41,451 bases of DNA from an uncultured Candidatus Poseidoniales archaeon (GTDB taxonomy: Archaea > Thermoplasmatota > Poseidoniia > Poseidoniales > Poseidoniaceae). The stretch is from assembly GCA_902563095.1 (NCBI GenBank), contig CACEWA010000009.1, positions 1 through 41,451 on the forward strand. The letters are read 5' to 3'. The notes under the pieces are model-generated. The model did not search any database, was not told the DNA's origin, and saw only the letters and a list, made by a program, of their open reading frames with translations. Made by a program: the position numbers and the translations under genes. The stretch's first letter is position 1; every line of letters starts with the position of its first letter. This document shows, in pieces, positions 8,898-16,632 of the stretch.

Positions 8898-9869
8898 GTG
8901 GGAGTCATGAGTAACCTAGACAACCTATTACGCAACCTCAAGGGTTCGGGAATTATTGTCCCTGCACATGTCGAGAAAGCGATTCGTAAAATCGAGATTG
9001 AAGATTTTACCGGATATGATTCATCCGGATTCTACCATGACAGGCCTGTAGTGTTCTTAGAAACTCCAGATGGAGGTGTAAAAACCATTTCAGCACCACA
9101 CATGGTCGTAACACTACTCCATAATTTGGAATTAGAGAAAGGACAACACATTGTGATTTATGGCGCTAAAGGAGGATATATCAGCGCGTTAATTGCCCAC
9201 ATTGTTGGAGAAGAGGGATTAGTCACGGTTTTGGACCCGTCTAGAGATGTGATCGAGCACATTTCGAATAATCTGAGAGGATATCCAACTGTTAACTGTC
9301 AAAGGGTTGAGGATTTGAGCGAAATAAAAATCCCCAAATTGAATCGAGTTTTGGTTACTGGACAACTTGAAGAATTGCCAGAATGGCTAACTGAAGGATT
9401 GGAAGATGGCGGCTTTGCCATTGCCCCAATAGGAAATAGAAACTCTCAGAGATTACTTAAAATCGAAAAGCAAGCTGATGAATTATTTGAAACAGACCTC
9501 GGTAGTGTGGTATTTGGCCCACTGAATATTGCCGACTCTGTTATTGAAACACCTTCACCTACCGAGATGGCAGAATTGATTGAACAAGTAATTGAATTGA
9601 TGAAAGAGGCCGAAATTATTCAAGAAGAAGACAAAACAAAATTGTACGATTTAGTCGCTGAATTAAGACAATTACCAGATGATCTTCCCCCTCCTGAAGA
9701 AGTAGACAACCCAGAGGAACATCCACTGTTCAAATTAATGTTCGAAAAAGGCGAATGGTTCATTCATTTATGGCCAATAATTCAGTCCATAGCAGAGACT
9801 CGAATCGCTTCATATGATTCTCCCAAAGAGTTCGAAGAAGGAAGTAGCCACTCCGATTTCATTCCTTGA
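8898..9869 (+). CDS. PCMT-like (protein-L-isoaspartate methyltransferase fold) protein
   Basis: The N-terminal two-thirds resembles protein-L-isoaspartate O-methyltransferase, which repairs isoaspartyl residues using S-adenosylmethionine. Matching pieces are FYHDRPVVFLE, SAPHMVVTLLHNLEL, and a Rossmann strand-loop followed by EGLVTVLDPS. Motif I reads VIYGAKGGYISAL instead of the usual IGTGSGY form, so SAM binding may be changed. The C-terminal 110 residues are acidic and helical and lie outside the family. GTG 8898 has GAGGA 4 bases upstream; ATG 8907 is an equally plausible start. The HEAT-like and M61 genes follow closely. Confidence 0.68.
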   Translation: MGVMSNLDNLLRNLKGSGIIVPAHVEKAIRKIEIEDFTGYDSSGFYHDRPVVFLETPDGGVKTISAPHMVVTLLHNLELEKGQHIVIYGAKGGYISALIAHIVGEEGLVTVLDPSRDVIEHISNNLRGYPTVNCQRVEDLSEIKIPKLNRVLVTGQLEELPEWLTEGLEDGGFAIAPIGNRNSQRLLKIEKQADELFETDLGSVVFGPLNIADSVIETPSPTEMAELIEQVIELMKEAEIIQEEDKTKLYDLVAELRQLPDDLPPPEEVDNPEEHPLFKLMFEKGEWFIHLWPIIQSIAETRIASYDSPKEFEEGSSHSDFIP

Positions 9870-9878
9870 GGTGGTAAA

Positions 9879-10835
9879 TTGACAAATATCGATGGTGAAA
9901 TTTCTCGTTTATCTAACAAGGACGTGAAGATTCGCAGAAAAGCGGTCAGAATGCTATTCGAAGAAGATAACCCAAGGGCGCTTTCAGGTTTTGTAAAATT
10001 GCTTGATGATACGGATTTTTGGTTCCGAAACAAATCACTTGATGCTCATCGTAAATGGGCTAATACAGCAGACGACTTACTACCTTTATTGGAAAATCAC
10101 AAACGATTAGCTGCTGAGTTATTGCAAAGAGTAGATGCTCCAGATATAGCATTAACATTACTAGAAGAAGAAGACCATATAACCCGAAGTTTTGCTGCAA
10201 AAAGTTTGGCAAATTCAGCGGAATTGCATTCAAGATTTACCAAAGATGAGCATCATTCTGTCCGAATTGTCGCAGCAGAATTTTCTAGTGATGAAAATCT
10301 CATTTCTTCATTGATTGAGGACAAGCATTCAGCAGTTCGCAGAGCGGCAATATCGAATGCTGCCAAGCATAAATTGAAAATTGATTCGGGCGTTCTAGAT
10401 TCTGGTTTGTCTTCTAGTGACCCTTCTCTTCGTTCATTGGTAGCAACTTTAGCTGTAAATTCTGGTGGAGAAATTCTTGAAAAGGCCTGTAGAGATATCA
10501 ATCCAAAGGTACGTAAGGCGATTGCTGACACTCTACGTAGTGAAGTTACTGAAGTAGATGAGAGAATTAGTTTGATTGCAAGCATTAGCCCCGAGATTAT
10601 TCTGCGATGGTTACGTTCAAGATATGACCCTAGATCATCATCACTTCGATGGTCATTGATAGAAAACGCTTCACTAAATTCTAGAATACGCTCAAAGTTA
10701 ATTGAGCAGATGGAAGGTAGAAGTGATGTCGACAAGCAAAGGCTAGCAATCATTTCTGAAGACGAATCGGTTTTGGTCAAGATTGCTGCAGAAAATCTAT
10801 CCACATCGCTGGAAGAACTGGGGGGAGAAAAATGA
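9879..10835 (+). CDS. HEAT-like repeat protein
   Basis: The whole 318-residue protein is built of repeated helical hairpins typical of HEAT/PBS-lyase repeats. Examples are NKDVKIRRKAVRMLFEED, DHITRSFAAKSLANSAE, DKHSAVRRAAISNAAKHK and NPKVRKAIADTLRSE. Such scaffolds bind proteins or RNA; the partner here is unknown. The start is TTG 9879, supported by GAGGTGG at 9868-9874 just upstream. Its stop overlaps the ATG of the M61 gene by four bases, a sign of translational coupling. Confidence 0.8.
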   Translation: MTNIDGEISRLSNKDVKIRRKAVRMLFEEDNPRALSGFVKLLDDTDFWFRNKSLDAHRKWANTADDLLPLLENHKRLAAELLQRVDAPDIALTLLEEEDHITRSFAAKSLANSAELHSRFTKDEHHSVRIVAAEFSSDENLISSLIEDKHSAVRRAAISNAAKHKLKIDSGVLDSGLSSSDPSLRSLVATLAVNSGGEILEKACRDINPKVRKAIADTLRSEVTEVDERISLIASISPEIILRWLRSRYDPRSSSLRWSLIENASLNSRIRSKLIEQMEGRSDVDKQRLAIISEDESVLVKIAAENLSTSLEELGGEK

Positions 10836-12580
10836 ATTCGGGAATTTCATATCATGTTGATGCGACTAATGGAGCTAGTAGGCGACTCGGCGTAAAAATT
10901 GAGATCGATGGCCCGTTCAACGAGAATATCTTGGAACTAAGATTCCCGCGCTGGGTCCCTGGCTCTTACTTTATCCGCGAACCTATTCAACACATGTCTA
11001 ATCTCGAGGCAACCTGTGACAACAAAGAAATTCAAATCAAAAGAATTGATGTTGATGGAGCGCGCATAACAGGGATTAGTAATGCGAGTAAGATAGTAAT
11101 CACTTACAAATTACTAGCAGCAGAAATGACTTGCCGAGCAAATCACTTGGATGAAACTCATGTCCATATTATGCCTCCATATACTTGGATGATGCCTACA
11201 AGAGGAATAGAAAAATCAAGGCTGGAACAAAGTCACAAAGTTACCTTAGACACTCCGAAGGGATGGCAAACCGCTACTCAATTGGCTGGTAAAGAAGGTG
11301 AATGGTTCGCTGAAGGTAGAGATGAGTTCCTAGATGCAATAATGGAATCAAACGCTAATCCAATCATTTCTTTCGATGTAATGGGAACTACTCAATACCT
11401 GAAATTGTGGGATTCTGGAGGATTAGCAATTCCGAAAAAGGGCCTAGATCGATTCATTGAAGCGATGAAACTTGTTATTGAAGAACACTTTGCATTATTT
11501 GGAATCCCTGAATGGAAGGATTACTGGACAGTACTACACCTCACAGAATCTGGAAGAGGAGGACTTGAACATCTTCGCAGCCAGACATCGATGATGCCTA
11601 GAAAATGCCTACAAGAAGGAAATGAAGAACAATGGAGAGACCTGGTTTCATTATTCAGTCACGAATTCTTACATCAATGGAACGTTAAGCAATTGAGGCC
11701 GAAGAATTTCCTAGATTATGAACTTCAAAAAGAAGTACATTCAGACCTTTTGTGGTGGTTTGAAGGACTCACGTCTTGGCTTGGTGACATCTTATGTTTG
11801 CGCAGTGGAGCTTGGAGTGAAGAAGATTGGCGCAAAGACTGGACTCGAAAAATGAAAAGGCATACCGATAGAAATGGAATGCATAACGAATCTTTGCAAG
11901 AAAGCAGTCACGATGCATGGATTCACCTGTATAGGCCGAATTCATACAGCAGGGAAGTACAAATCTCATACTACCTCGAAGGAGAGATGGCTATCTTCTG
12001 CCTTGATGTTGAATTGCGAAAGCGTTCGAAGGGCAAGCACGGAATGGATGACGTGATGGCCACGCTGTATCACAATCACAGACTAAATTCTGAAAATCCT
12101 GGGATAACTCATGCTGACATCAAGAAAGCATTAGTGAATACACCTGGAGGAAGGAGACTAGGAACAATGCTCGATTCACTAGTGGGTGAGAGGAAGGTCC
12201 CTGATGTCATTTCAGCAATGAAAGTACTCGGACTAGAAATGGTTCCAGATAAGAAAGAAAAAGGCGCTTGGGTCGGATTAAATCTCACGAGTAATGCTAA
12301 CTGCGTCAAAGTTCGAACCCATTTGACAGGTTCACCTTGCCGAGAAATGATCCATACTGGCGATGAAATAATTGCAATCGATGGATTACGTGTAAAATCT
12401 GCAAGCGATATATCTGCAGCCGTACATGGTAACGCAAATGTTGAAACCACATTCACAATTGCTAGAGAAGGAGTATTGCATGATGTCAAGATTACGCCAG
12501 TTCCTAATCCGAATCACCTGACTAAAGTCGAAGGTAAAGGCAACAAATTATGGCATGCAATCAAAGCAACTATGCGATAA
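10832..12580 (+). CDS. M61 family (glycyl-aminopeptidase-like) metallopeptidase with PDZ domain
   Basis: A 582-residue zinc aminopeptidase of family M61. The N-terminal beta-rich domain includes PRWVPGSYFIREPIQHMSN, a family hallmark. The active site is HEFLHQWNVKQLRP at residues 277-290 (ligands His277 and His281, base Glu278), with Glu311 in WWFEGLTSW as third ligand. A C-terminal PDZ domain (about 475-560) contains IHTGDEIIAIDGLRV. There is no signal peptide, so it should work in the cytoplasm on peptides, probably in protein turnover. Its ATG overlaps the upstream stop codon in an ATGA arrangement, making it the last gene of the HTH_10 operon. It converges with the SerK-like gene with no gap. 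Confidence 0.9.
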   Translation: MNSGISYHVDATNGASRRLGVKIEIDGPFNENILELRFPRWVPGSYFIREPIQHMSNLEATCDNKEIQIKRIDVDGARITGISNASKIVITYKLLAAEMTCRANHLDETHVHIMPPYTWMMPTRGIEKSRLEQSHKVTLDTPKGWQTATQLAGKEGEWFAEGRDEFLDAIMESNANPIISFDVMGTTQYLKLWDSGGLAIPKKGLDRFIEAMKLVIEEHFALFGIPEWKDYWTVLHLTESGRGGLEHLRSQTSMMPRKCLQEGNEEQWRDLVSLFSHEFLHQWNVKQLRPKNFLDYELQKEVHSDLLWWFEGLTSWLGDILCLRSGAWSEEDWRKDWTRKMKRHTDRNGMHNESLQESSHDAWIHLYRPNSYSREVQISYYLEGEMAIFCLDVELRKRSKGKHGMDDVMATLYHNHRLNSENPGITHADIKKALVNTPGGRRLGTMLDSLVGERKVPDVISAMKVLGLEMVPDKKEKGAWVGLNLTSNANCVKVRTHLTGSPCREMIHTGDEIIAIDGLRVKSASDISAAVHGNANVETTFTIAREGVLHDVKITPVPNPNHLTKVEGKGNKLWHAIKATMR

Positions 12581-13012
12581 TTACTCAGATTTCTCTAAAA
12601 CTTCCAATAGCACATGTATTGGCGGCATATGGTTGGAAATTGTATGCTTACTTGTTTTTGGAGGATATAGGTCGCCACTCAGGCTCATGTCGATTACTTG
12701 TTGCTTAGTAATCGTCTCGAGCCCACTTCCTGGCCAGACATCGACAGAAATCTCATCATTTGATAAATAATCAATCAGAATTGCAGGTACACGTTTCAGG
12801 TTCAGACATACAGCAACTGAGTGGCGATGGTGCCCATCTAGGATTGAACCAGTTTGTGAATCAACCAATAGCGGTTTAGTGAATCCACCCCACTTCTTAG
12901 TCATCTCCAGCAACTTATCGCGATTTTTTATTTTGATTTCTTCATGGGGTTTTAGCCAATCTAAATCAACTAATGAAACGTCATCATTCCCCCACGACAT
13001 GGCACATTCCAA
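12581..13012 (-). CDS. SerK-like ParB/Srx-fold protein (possible free serine kinase)
   Basis: The protein has the ParB/sulfiredoxin-fold signature DGHHR (residues 59-63), preceded by KPHEE (21-25) and followed by KRVPAILIDYL. These features and the tail DLYPPKTSKHTISNHMPP resemble the archaeal ADP-dependent free serine kinase SerK of Thermococcus, from memory of that family. At 143 residues it is much shorter than Thermococcus SerK (about 240). It lacks the insert between the fold core and the PKTT-like tail. A function in O-phosphoserine or cysteine metabolism is inferred; a DNA-binding ParB role is less likely because no helix-turn-helix follows. ATG 13000 (MSWGND) is an alternative start. 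Confidence 0.6.
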   Translation of the reverse strand: MECAMSWGNDDVSLVDLDWLKPHEEIKIKNRDKLLEMTKKWGGFTKPLLVDSQTGSILDGHHRHSVAVCLNLKRVPAILIDYLSNDEISVDVWPGSGLETITKQQVIDMSLSGDLYPPKTSKHTISNHMPPIHVLLEVLEKSE

Positions 13013-13033
13013 GTCGTTAGATGGGATAATGCT

Positions 13034-14314
13034 TTGGAAAGGGCGAACTTGACGCCGTTCATGGAGGAGGGATTACTAGCAGATGTGCCGGGAGAAAAAA
13101 TCCCTTCCTTAATTCCCGAAAATGAAAACCTAGCACATATTTTAGACGTTCTTTGTACCACTGGATATGGAGCTTGGATTGTTGGAGGAGCGGTTCGGGA
13201 TTGCATTTTGGGGAAAATACCTCATGAATATGATATATGCACTACTGCGACCCCTGACCAAATTATTGAATCATTTGAGGACACTATTCCGACTGGCAAA
13301 AAATACGGAACTATTACCGTCAAAAGTGGGAATTCAATGTTTGAAGTAACTACACTGCGAACTGAGAGTGGCTATGGCGACGGAAGAAGGCCTGATGAAG
13401 TTGAATGGGGTTCAAGTTTGAGTATTGATTTATCTCGGCGTGATTTCACTATGAATGCAATGGCCTATGACTATGCAAGAGAAATATTACATGACCCATT
13501 TGGAGGTAAAACTGACCTTGAGAACGGTTTCCTAAAAGCAGTAGGAAACGCCAGTCAGAGACTTTCAGAGGATGGACTGCGAATTATGCGAGCATATCGA
13601 TTCATGGATCGTCAAGAGAATGGCATTTGGCTACCAGACAATGAATTATCCTCGGCACTTATTGATAATCGCGCTATGCTGGCAATGGTCTCAATCGAAC
13701 GGGTTTGGAATGAATTCGAAAGAATAATCAAAGGAGTAAATGCGAACATTGTACTTTCAAGAATGAATGACGATGGAGTATTACCAGCGATTATTGGTTT
13801 CCCGTTACCCAAAGAGATTTTTGATTTACTCACTGATTTACCCAATGATTTGGAAGCCCGAATGGCAATGATTTTTTCTGGACTTAAATCCGAAGAAATT
13901 ACGGTGATACTAGAGAGATTAAAGGTACCAAAAGCAGTATTTTCTCGAATCAAATTCCTTCATTTCCTGATTCATAATTCTCCTAAACAAACTGATTTAA
14001 GGCTCTATAGAAACACTCTTGGAGATGAAGTTTCAACACATTTAATCTTGAAATCTACTCTCGGCGAAGATACTAATTTAATCAATAAGTCATTACAGTA
14101 TCCCACTGAAATAAACTGTTTGGTTGATGGAGTCTGGATAATGGAAAGAACCGGGTTAGAACCAGGGCTGAAATTAGGCCGTTTGAAAGATTGGTTATTC
14201 CGAATTCAAATCGAGAGAGGATATGAAAATTTGATGCAAATGGAAACCGCTTTATGCACGGTTCCATGGACAAATGGAGACCCAAAAGAATGGCCTCGCC
14301 CTAAGTGGCCATGA
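13034..14314 (+). CDS. cca: Bacterial-type (class II) CCA-adding tRNA nucleotidyltransferase / poly(A) polymerase family
   Basis: The enzyme adds or repairs the 3'-CCA of tRNA. Class II hallmarks are present in order: WIVGGAVRDCILGK (residues 48-61) with HEYDICTT metal-binding region (first acidic residue is Glu rather than the common Asp), RRDFTMNAMAYD, DPFGGKTDLENG, RLSEDGLRIMRAYRF and a C-terminal PGLKLGRLKDWLFRIQIE similar to bacterial CCA enzymes. Archaea normally use the unrelated class I enzyme, so this gene is probably of bacterial origin. TTG 13034 opens the frame; ATG 13061 is a good alternative and would still leave a normal N-terminus. A poly(A) polymerase activity cannot be excluded. 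Confidence 0.85.
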   Translation: MERANLTPFMEEGLLADVPGEKIPSLIPENENLAHILDVLCTTGYGAWIVGGAVRDCILGKIPHEYDICTTATPDQIIESFEDTIPTGKKYGTITVKSGNSMFEVTTLRTESGYGDGRRPDEVEWGSSLSIDLSRRDFTMNAMAYDYAREILHDPFGGKTDLENGFLKAVGNASQRLSEDGLRIMRAYRFMDRQENGIWLPDNELSSALIDNRAMLAMVSIERVWNEFERIIKGVNANIVLSRMNDDGVLPAIIGFPLPKEIFDLLTDLPNDLEARMAMIFSGLKSEEITVILERLKVPKAVFSRIKFLHFLIHNSPKQTDLRLYRNTLGDEVSTHLILKSTLGEDTNLINKSLQYPTEINCLVDGVWIMERTGLEPGLKLGRLKDWLFRIQIERGYENLMQMETALCTVPWTNGDPKEWPRPKWP

Positions 14315-14353
14315 CGGCACCAACTTCATCACCGTATCCTCAATGGCGTTATC

Positions 14354-15961
14354 ATGTCGGAGGCGCCTAAACCTTCCAATCCTATGTCTACTGCTGGTAT
14401 TATGGCGATTGGAGTTGGTTTTGTTGCCATGATTGTAGAGACGATCATATATGGCGAATCTGCAATAGGAACAGGTTGCTGCTGCCTAGGCATATTCGGA
14501 CTAGTTGCAGGAGGTATTGTTTCATCTGCAGGTGCAGCTGCTGTCAGTTCAGATGGGTCAATGGTATTGAAGCAGGATTCTACTGGTCAATGGTCTTGGG
14601 TACCTAATACAACAGATATTCCGAGTCCTGTAACCGATACTGCTGCCAATTATAATGACCAATCTACTCAGATTATGTCAAGAGTCATTTCAGAAATTCG
14701 TGGTGGCAAAAATCTACAAGATCTAAATGATGAGGATTTGTCAATTATTGCCAGTACATACGGCGTACACAGTGGCTCAAAACAACAGAAAATCGAAGCA
14801 CTACACAAGAATGATTTAGCAAGAAAAGCACTTCAAATTGGCGCTTTAGGAGTCGGCGCTGGTGCCGGTGCTGTAGGTGCATCTCGAATCATTAAATCTG
14901 GAAGAGAAAAAGCGATGCAGCGTGCAGAGGAACTAAAGGAACAAGGCCGAGAAAAGCTACAAGAAAACATCGAAGCCGGTAAGTACAATATTAATTCTAA
15001 ATTACCAACTACAGAGAGTGGCGAATCTGCCACAGATGTTGCTAGTAACATTGTTTTGGACCAACTGAAAGTACAAATTGAACAAAGAGGATTGACTCCT
15101 GAAGTGCTATTACAAATCGCAGATGTGAATAAAGATGGTCGGCTAGATGCGAATGAGATTGCTAATACGATGACTTTAGCAACTGGTTTTGCAGTTCCTG
15201 CTTTCATTGTTAAGGATGCGATGAAGGATTTCGACGTCAATGATGATGGCACATTGGATCTAGCCGAACTGAATCTGCTTTGGGATAAACTTGGCTTAAG
15301 TGAAAATGCTGAGGTTGAGAATATCGAAACAGAAGAAATTGCTGAAAGTTCCGATGAAGCAATTGAAGAAGATTCCATCTCCGATGAAGAAATTGACTCT
15401 ACATTAGAAGAGATTGAGCCCGCCGAGGATGAAGCCGCACTACAAGAAGAGGAAGCTCGATTACTTGCAGAAGAAGAGGCTGCAAGGCAGGCAGAAGAGG
15501 AAGCAAGAGTGCAAGCCGAACTGGATGCTGCCAGATTGGCAGAAGAAGAGGCTGCAATGCAGGTCGAGGATGAAGTGATTCAGGAACCAATTACAGAAAG
15601 TGAGGAATTAACTGAGGGAATAGATACTGAATTCGAAAGGTTAGTTCTTGAGATGGAAGGCGCTAGATTCTCGAGTGAGAGAAGAGAATTGATGGAAAAA
15701 CAAACTAAGGAATTCTTGGTTAATTTGAGGATAGAAAAGATGGAAAGAACTCTAGTTGGCGACCCGATATACCGCGGTGGGCAATCAATTCATGCATTGA
15801 TTGACGGAGGACCATATGTTGGCGTAATTAAAATTCCAGTCGCATTAGATGAAACGATCCTAGCGCACAAAGTATCTGATGAAATTCAAGTTTGGGCAAA
15901 ATTGGTCGACTTCTCTCCAAGTTTGAAGAGGCCGGTTCTAGAAGCAAGTGAAGTGATCTGA
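14354..15961 (+). CDS. Membrane protein with EF-hand pair and coiled coil
   Basis: No known family is recognised. The N-terminus holds two membrane helices (about residues 12-62, with a CCC cluster between the hydrophobic runs). A third glycine/alanine-rich hydrophobic patch (GALGVGAGAGAVGAS) lies near 160. Two EF-hand loops follow, DVNKDGRLDANE from Asp257 and DVNDDGTLDLAE from Asp294, with calcium ligands at the expected positions. Residues about 355-410 are an Ala/Glu-rich coiled coil. The C-terminal 110 residues are a folded-looking domain (YRGGQSIHALIDGGPYVGVI). A calcium-responsive envelope protein is a reasonable guess only. It stands alone, converging with the next gene. Confidence 0.7.
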   Translation: MSEAPKPSNPMSTAGIMAIGVGFVAMIVETIIYGESAIGTGCCCLGIFGLVAGGIVSSAGAAAVSSDGSMVLKQDSTGQWSWVPNTTDIPSPVTDTAANYNDQSTQIMSRVISEIRGGKNLQDLNDEDLSIIASTYGVHSGSKQQKIEALHKNDLARKALQIGALGVGAGAGAVGASRIIKSGREKAMQRAEELKEQGREKLQENIEAGKYNINSKLPTTESGESATDVASNIVLDQLKVQIEQRGLTPEVLLQIADVNKDGRLDANEIANTMTLATGFAVPAFIVKDAMKDFDVNDDGTLDLAELNLLWDKLGLSENAEVENIETEEIAESSDEAIEEDSISDEEIDSTLEEIEPAEDEAALQEEEARLLAEEEAARQAEEEARVQAELDAARLAEEEAAMQVEDEVIQEPITESEELTEGIDTEFERLVLEMEGARFSSERRELMEKQTKEFLVNLRIEKMERTLVGDPIYRGGQSIHALIDGGPYVGVIKIPVALDETILAHKVSDEIQVWAKLVDFSPSLKRPVLEASEVI

Positions 15962-15999
15962 ACTCCATTACAAACGGTACCCATTGCTAATACGTCCAA

Positions 16000-16017
16000 G
16001 CAAAGGGGGGCCCTTGC
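16000..16017. terminator. GC-rich hairpin between convergent genes
   Basis: GCAAAGGGGGGCCCTTGC can pair GCAA-GGG with CCC-TTGC around one bulged A, with a short G loop. It sits in the 59-base gap where the 14354-15961 gene and the leftward 16021-16410 gene end facing each other, a natural place for termination. Confidence 0.35.
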
Positions 16018-16020
16018 GAT

Positions 16021-16410
16021 TTATTCAAATTTAGAAAGGTTTTCATTGGAAGAAATCATCATTGATTCGTCATCGAATTCTAGCCAAGGGCAATTGGTTA
16101 TGCCAAGACCTGTTTTAGGATCGGTAAATACAACTCCAATGTGAGTTGGAAAATCTAATCCAAATTCAGACCAATAGGCAATAGTACCTTCAATATCTGC
16201 TCCGGCTCCATGGTCCATATTGATGTCTACTATCACAATATTATCATCATAATATTGAAATTTATCAGGAGGTGAAGTTAATCCGTATGCGAAGTCATCA
16301 TTCCAGTTACGGCTATTATCCAATTTAAACTGTTCAAATCCACCAGGATAAACTGCATCAACACATGTACGCGGGACAATCATAGTAGTCATAGCAAAAT
16401 GAACGGCCAT
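16021..16410 (-). CDS. Hypothetical protein, 129 residues
   Basis: I recognise no family. The protein is soluble-looking and rich in Asp and aromatic residues. It has a possible beta core NIVIVDINMDHGAGADIEG and HIGVVFTDPKTGLGIT, and two cysteines. An internal ATG (MTTMIVPRTC) could be the true start. Support for a real gene comes from a strong TATA-like element at 16431-16440, centred 25 bases before the ATG, and from the convergent position with a hairpin on its 3' side. Confidence 0.55.
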   Translation of the reverse strand: MAVHFAMTTMIVPRTCVDAVYPGGFEQFKLDNSRNWNDDFAYGLTSPPDKFQYYDDNIVIVDINMDHGAGADIEGTIAYWSEFGLDFPTHIGVVFTDPKTGLGITNCPWLEFDDESMMISSNENLSKFE

Positions 16411-16430
16411 AAAATATTATTAATGGAATG

Positions 16431-16440
16431 ATATATTAAT
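16431..16440 (-). promoter_or_regulatory. TATA box for the 16021-16410 gene
   Basis: ATATATTAAT (plus-strand reading) is centred about 25 bases from the minus-strand ATG at 16410, implying a leaderless transcript. Confidence 0.5.
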
Positions 16441-16482
16441 ACTAGCCCAATCGTTTTGTAGAATTAGAGGGGCTATCCTAAT

Positions 16483-16515
16483 ACCCATTGAAACTGATTT
16501 GCAATTTCAAAGGGT
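16483..16515. repeat. Imperfect 11-bp inverted repeat upstream of the metal exporter
   Basis: The arms ACCCATTGAAA (16483-16493) and TTTCAAAGGGT (16505-16515) match at 10 of 11 positions with an 11-base spacer. The arms start 22 bases apart, about two helical turns, which suits a dimeric regulator. It lies in the 222-base gap between divergent genes. Confidence 0.5.
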
Positions 16516-16548
16516 TAGCAGTGGGTCTTTTCATACGCTACCCTATGT

Positions 16549-16560
16549 AACACCCGTGTT
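16549..16560. repeat. Short palindrome AACACCCGTGTT
   Basis: AACAC and GTGTT flank CC. A close relative, AACACCCATGTGTT, occurs at 19174-19187 before the leftward membrane protein gene. The pair could be sites for one regulator, but two occurrences are weak evidence. Confidence 0.35.
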
Positions 16561-16568
16561 TGAGATGG

Positions 16569-16600
16569 TAGTTAGAACAATGCAACTCATATTCTAACTA
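16569..16600. repeat. Perfect 9-bp inverted repeat just upstream of the exporter promoter
   Basis: TAGTTAGAA (16569-16577) and TTCTAACTA (16592-16600) are perfect reverse complements separated by 14 bases. The arms start 23 bases apart. The right arm ends 32 bases before the ATG at 16633, next to a weak TATA-like TTATTGAATT. An operator for a metal-sensing repressor is a reasonable inference. Confidence 0.55.
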
Positions 16601-16632
16601 ACACTTATTGAATTGAAGCCGGTCGCTGGTTC

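Noticed and set aside
10253-10804. Minus-strand frame (183 codons) opposite the HEAT-like gene
   Set aside because: The plus frame has repeat periodicity, a ribosome-binding site and operon spacing; the antisense frame has none.
14833-15378. Minus-strand frame (181 codons) opposite the EF-hand protein
   Set aside because: Low-complexity Ser-rich translation; the plus strand carries two intact EF-hand loops.
15440-15560. Apparent tandem repeat of GAAGAAGAGGC-like units
   Set aside because: It is explained by the Ala/Glu coiled-coil codons of the EF-hand protein rather than by a DNA repeat array.
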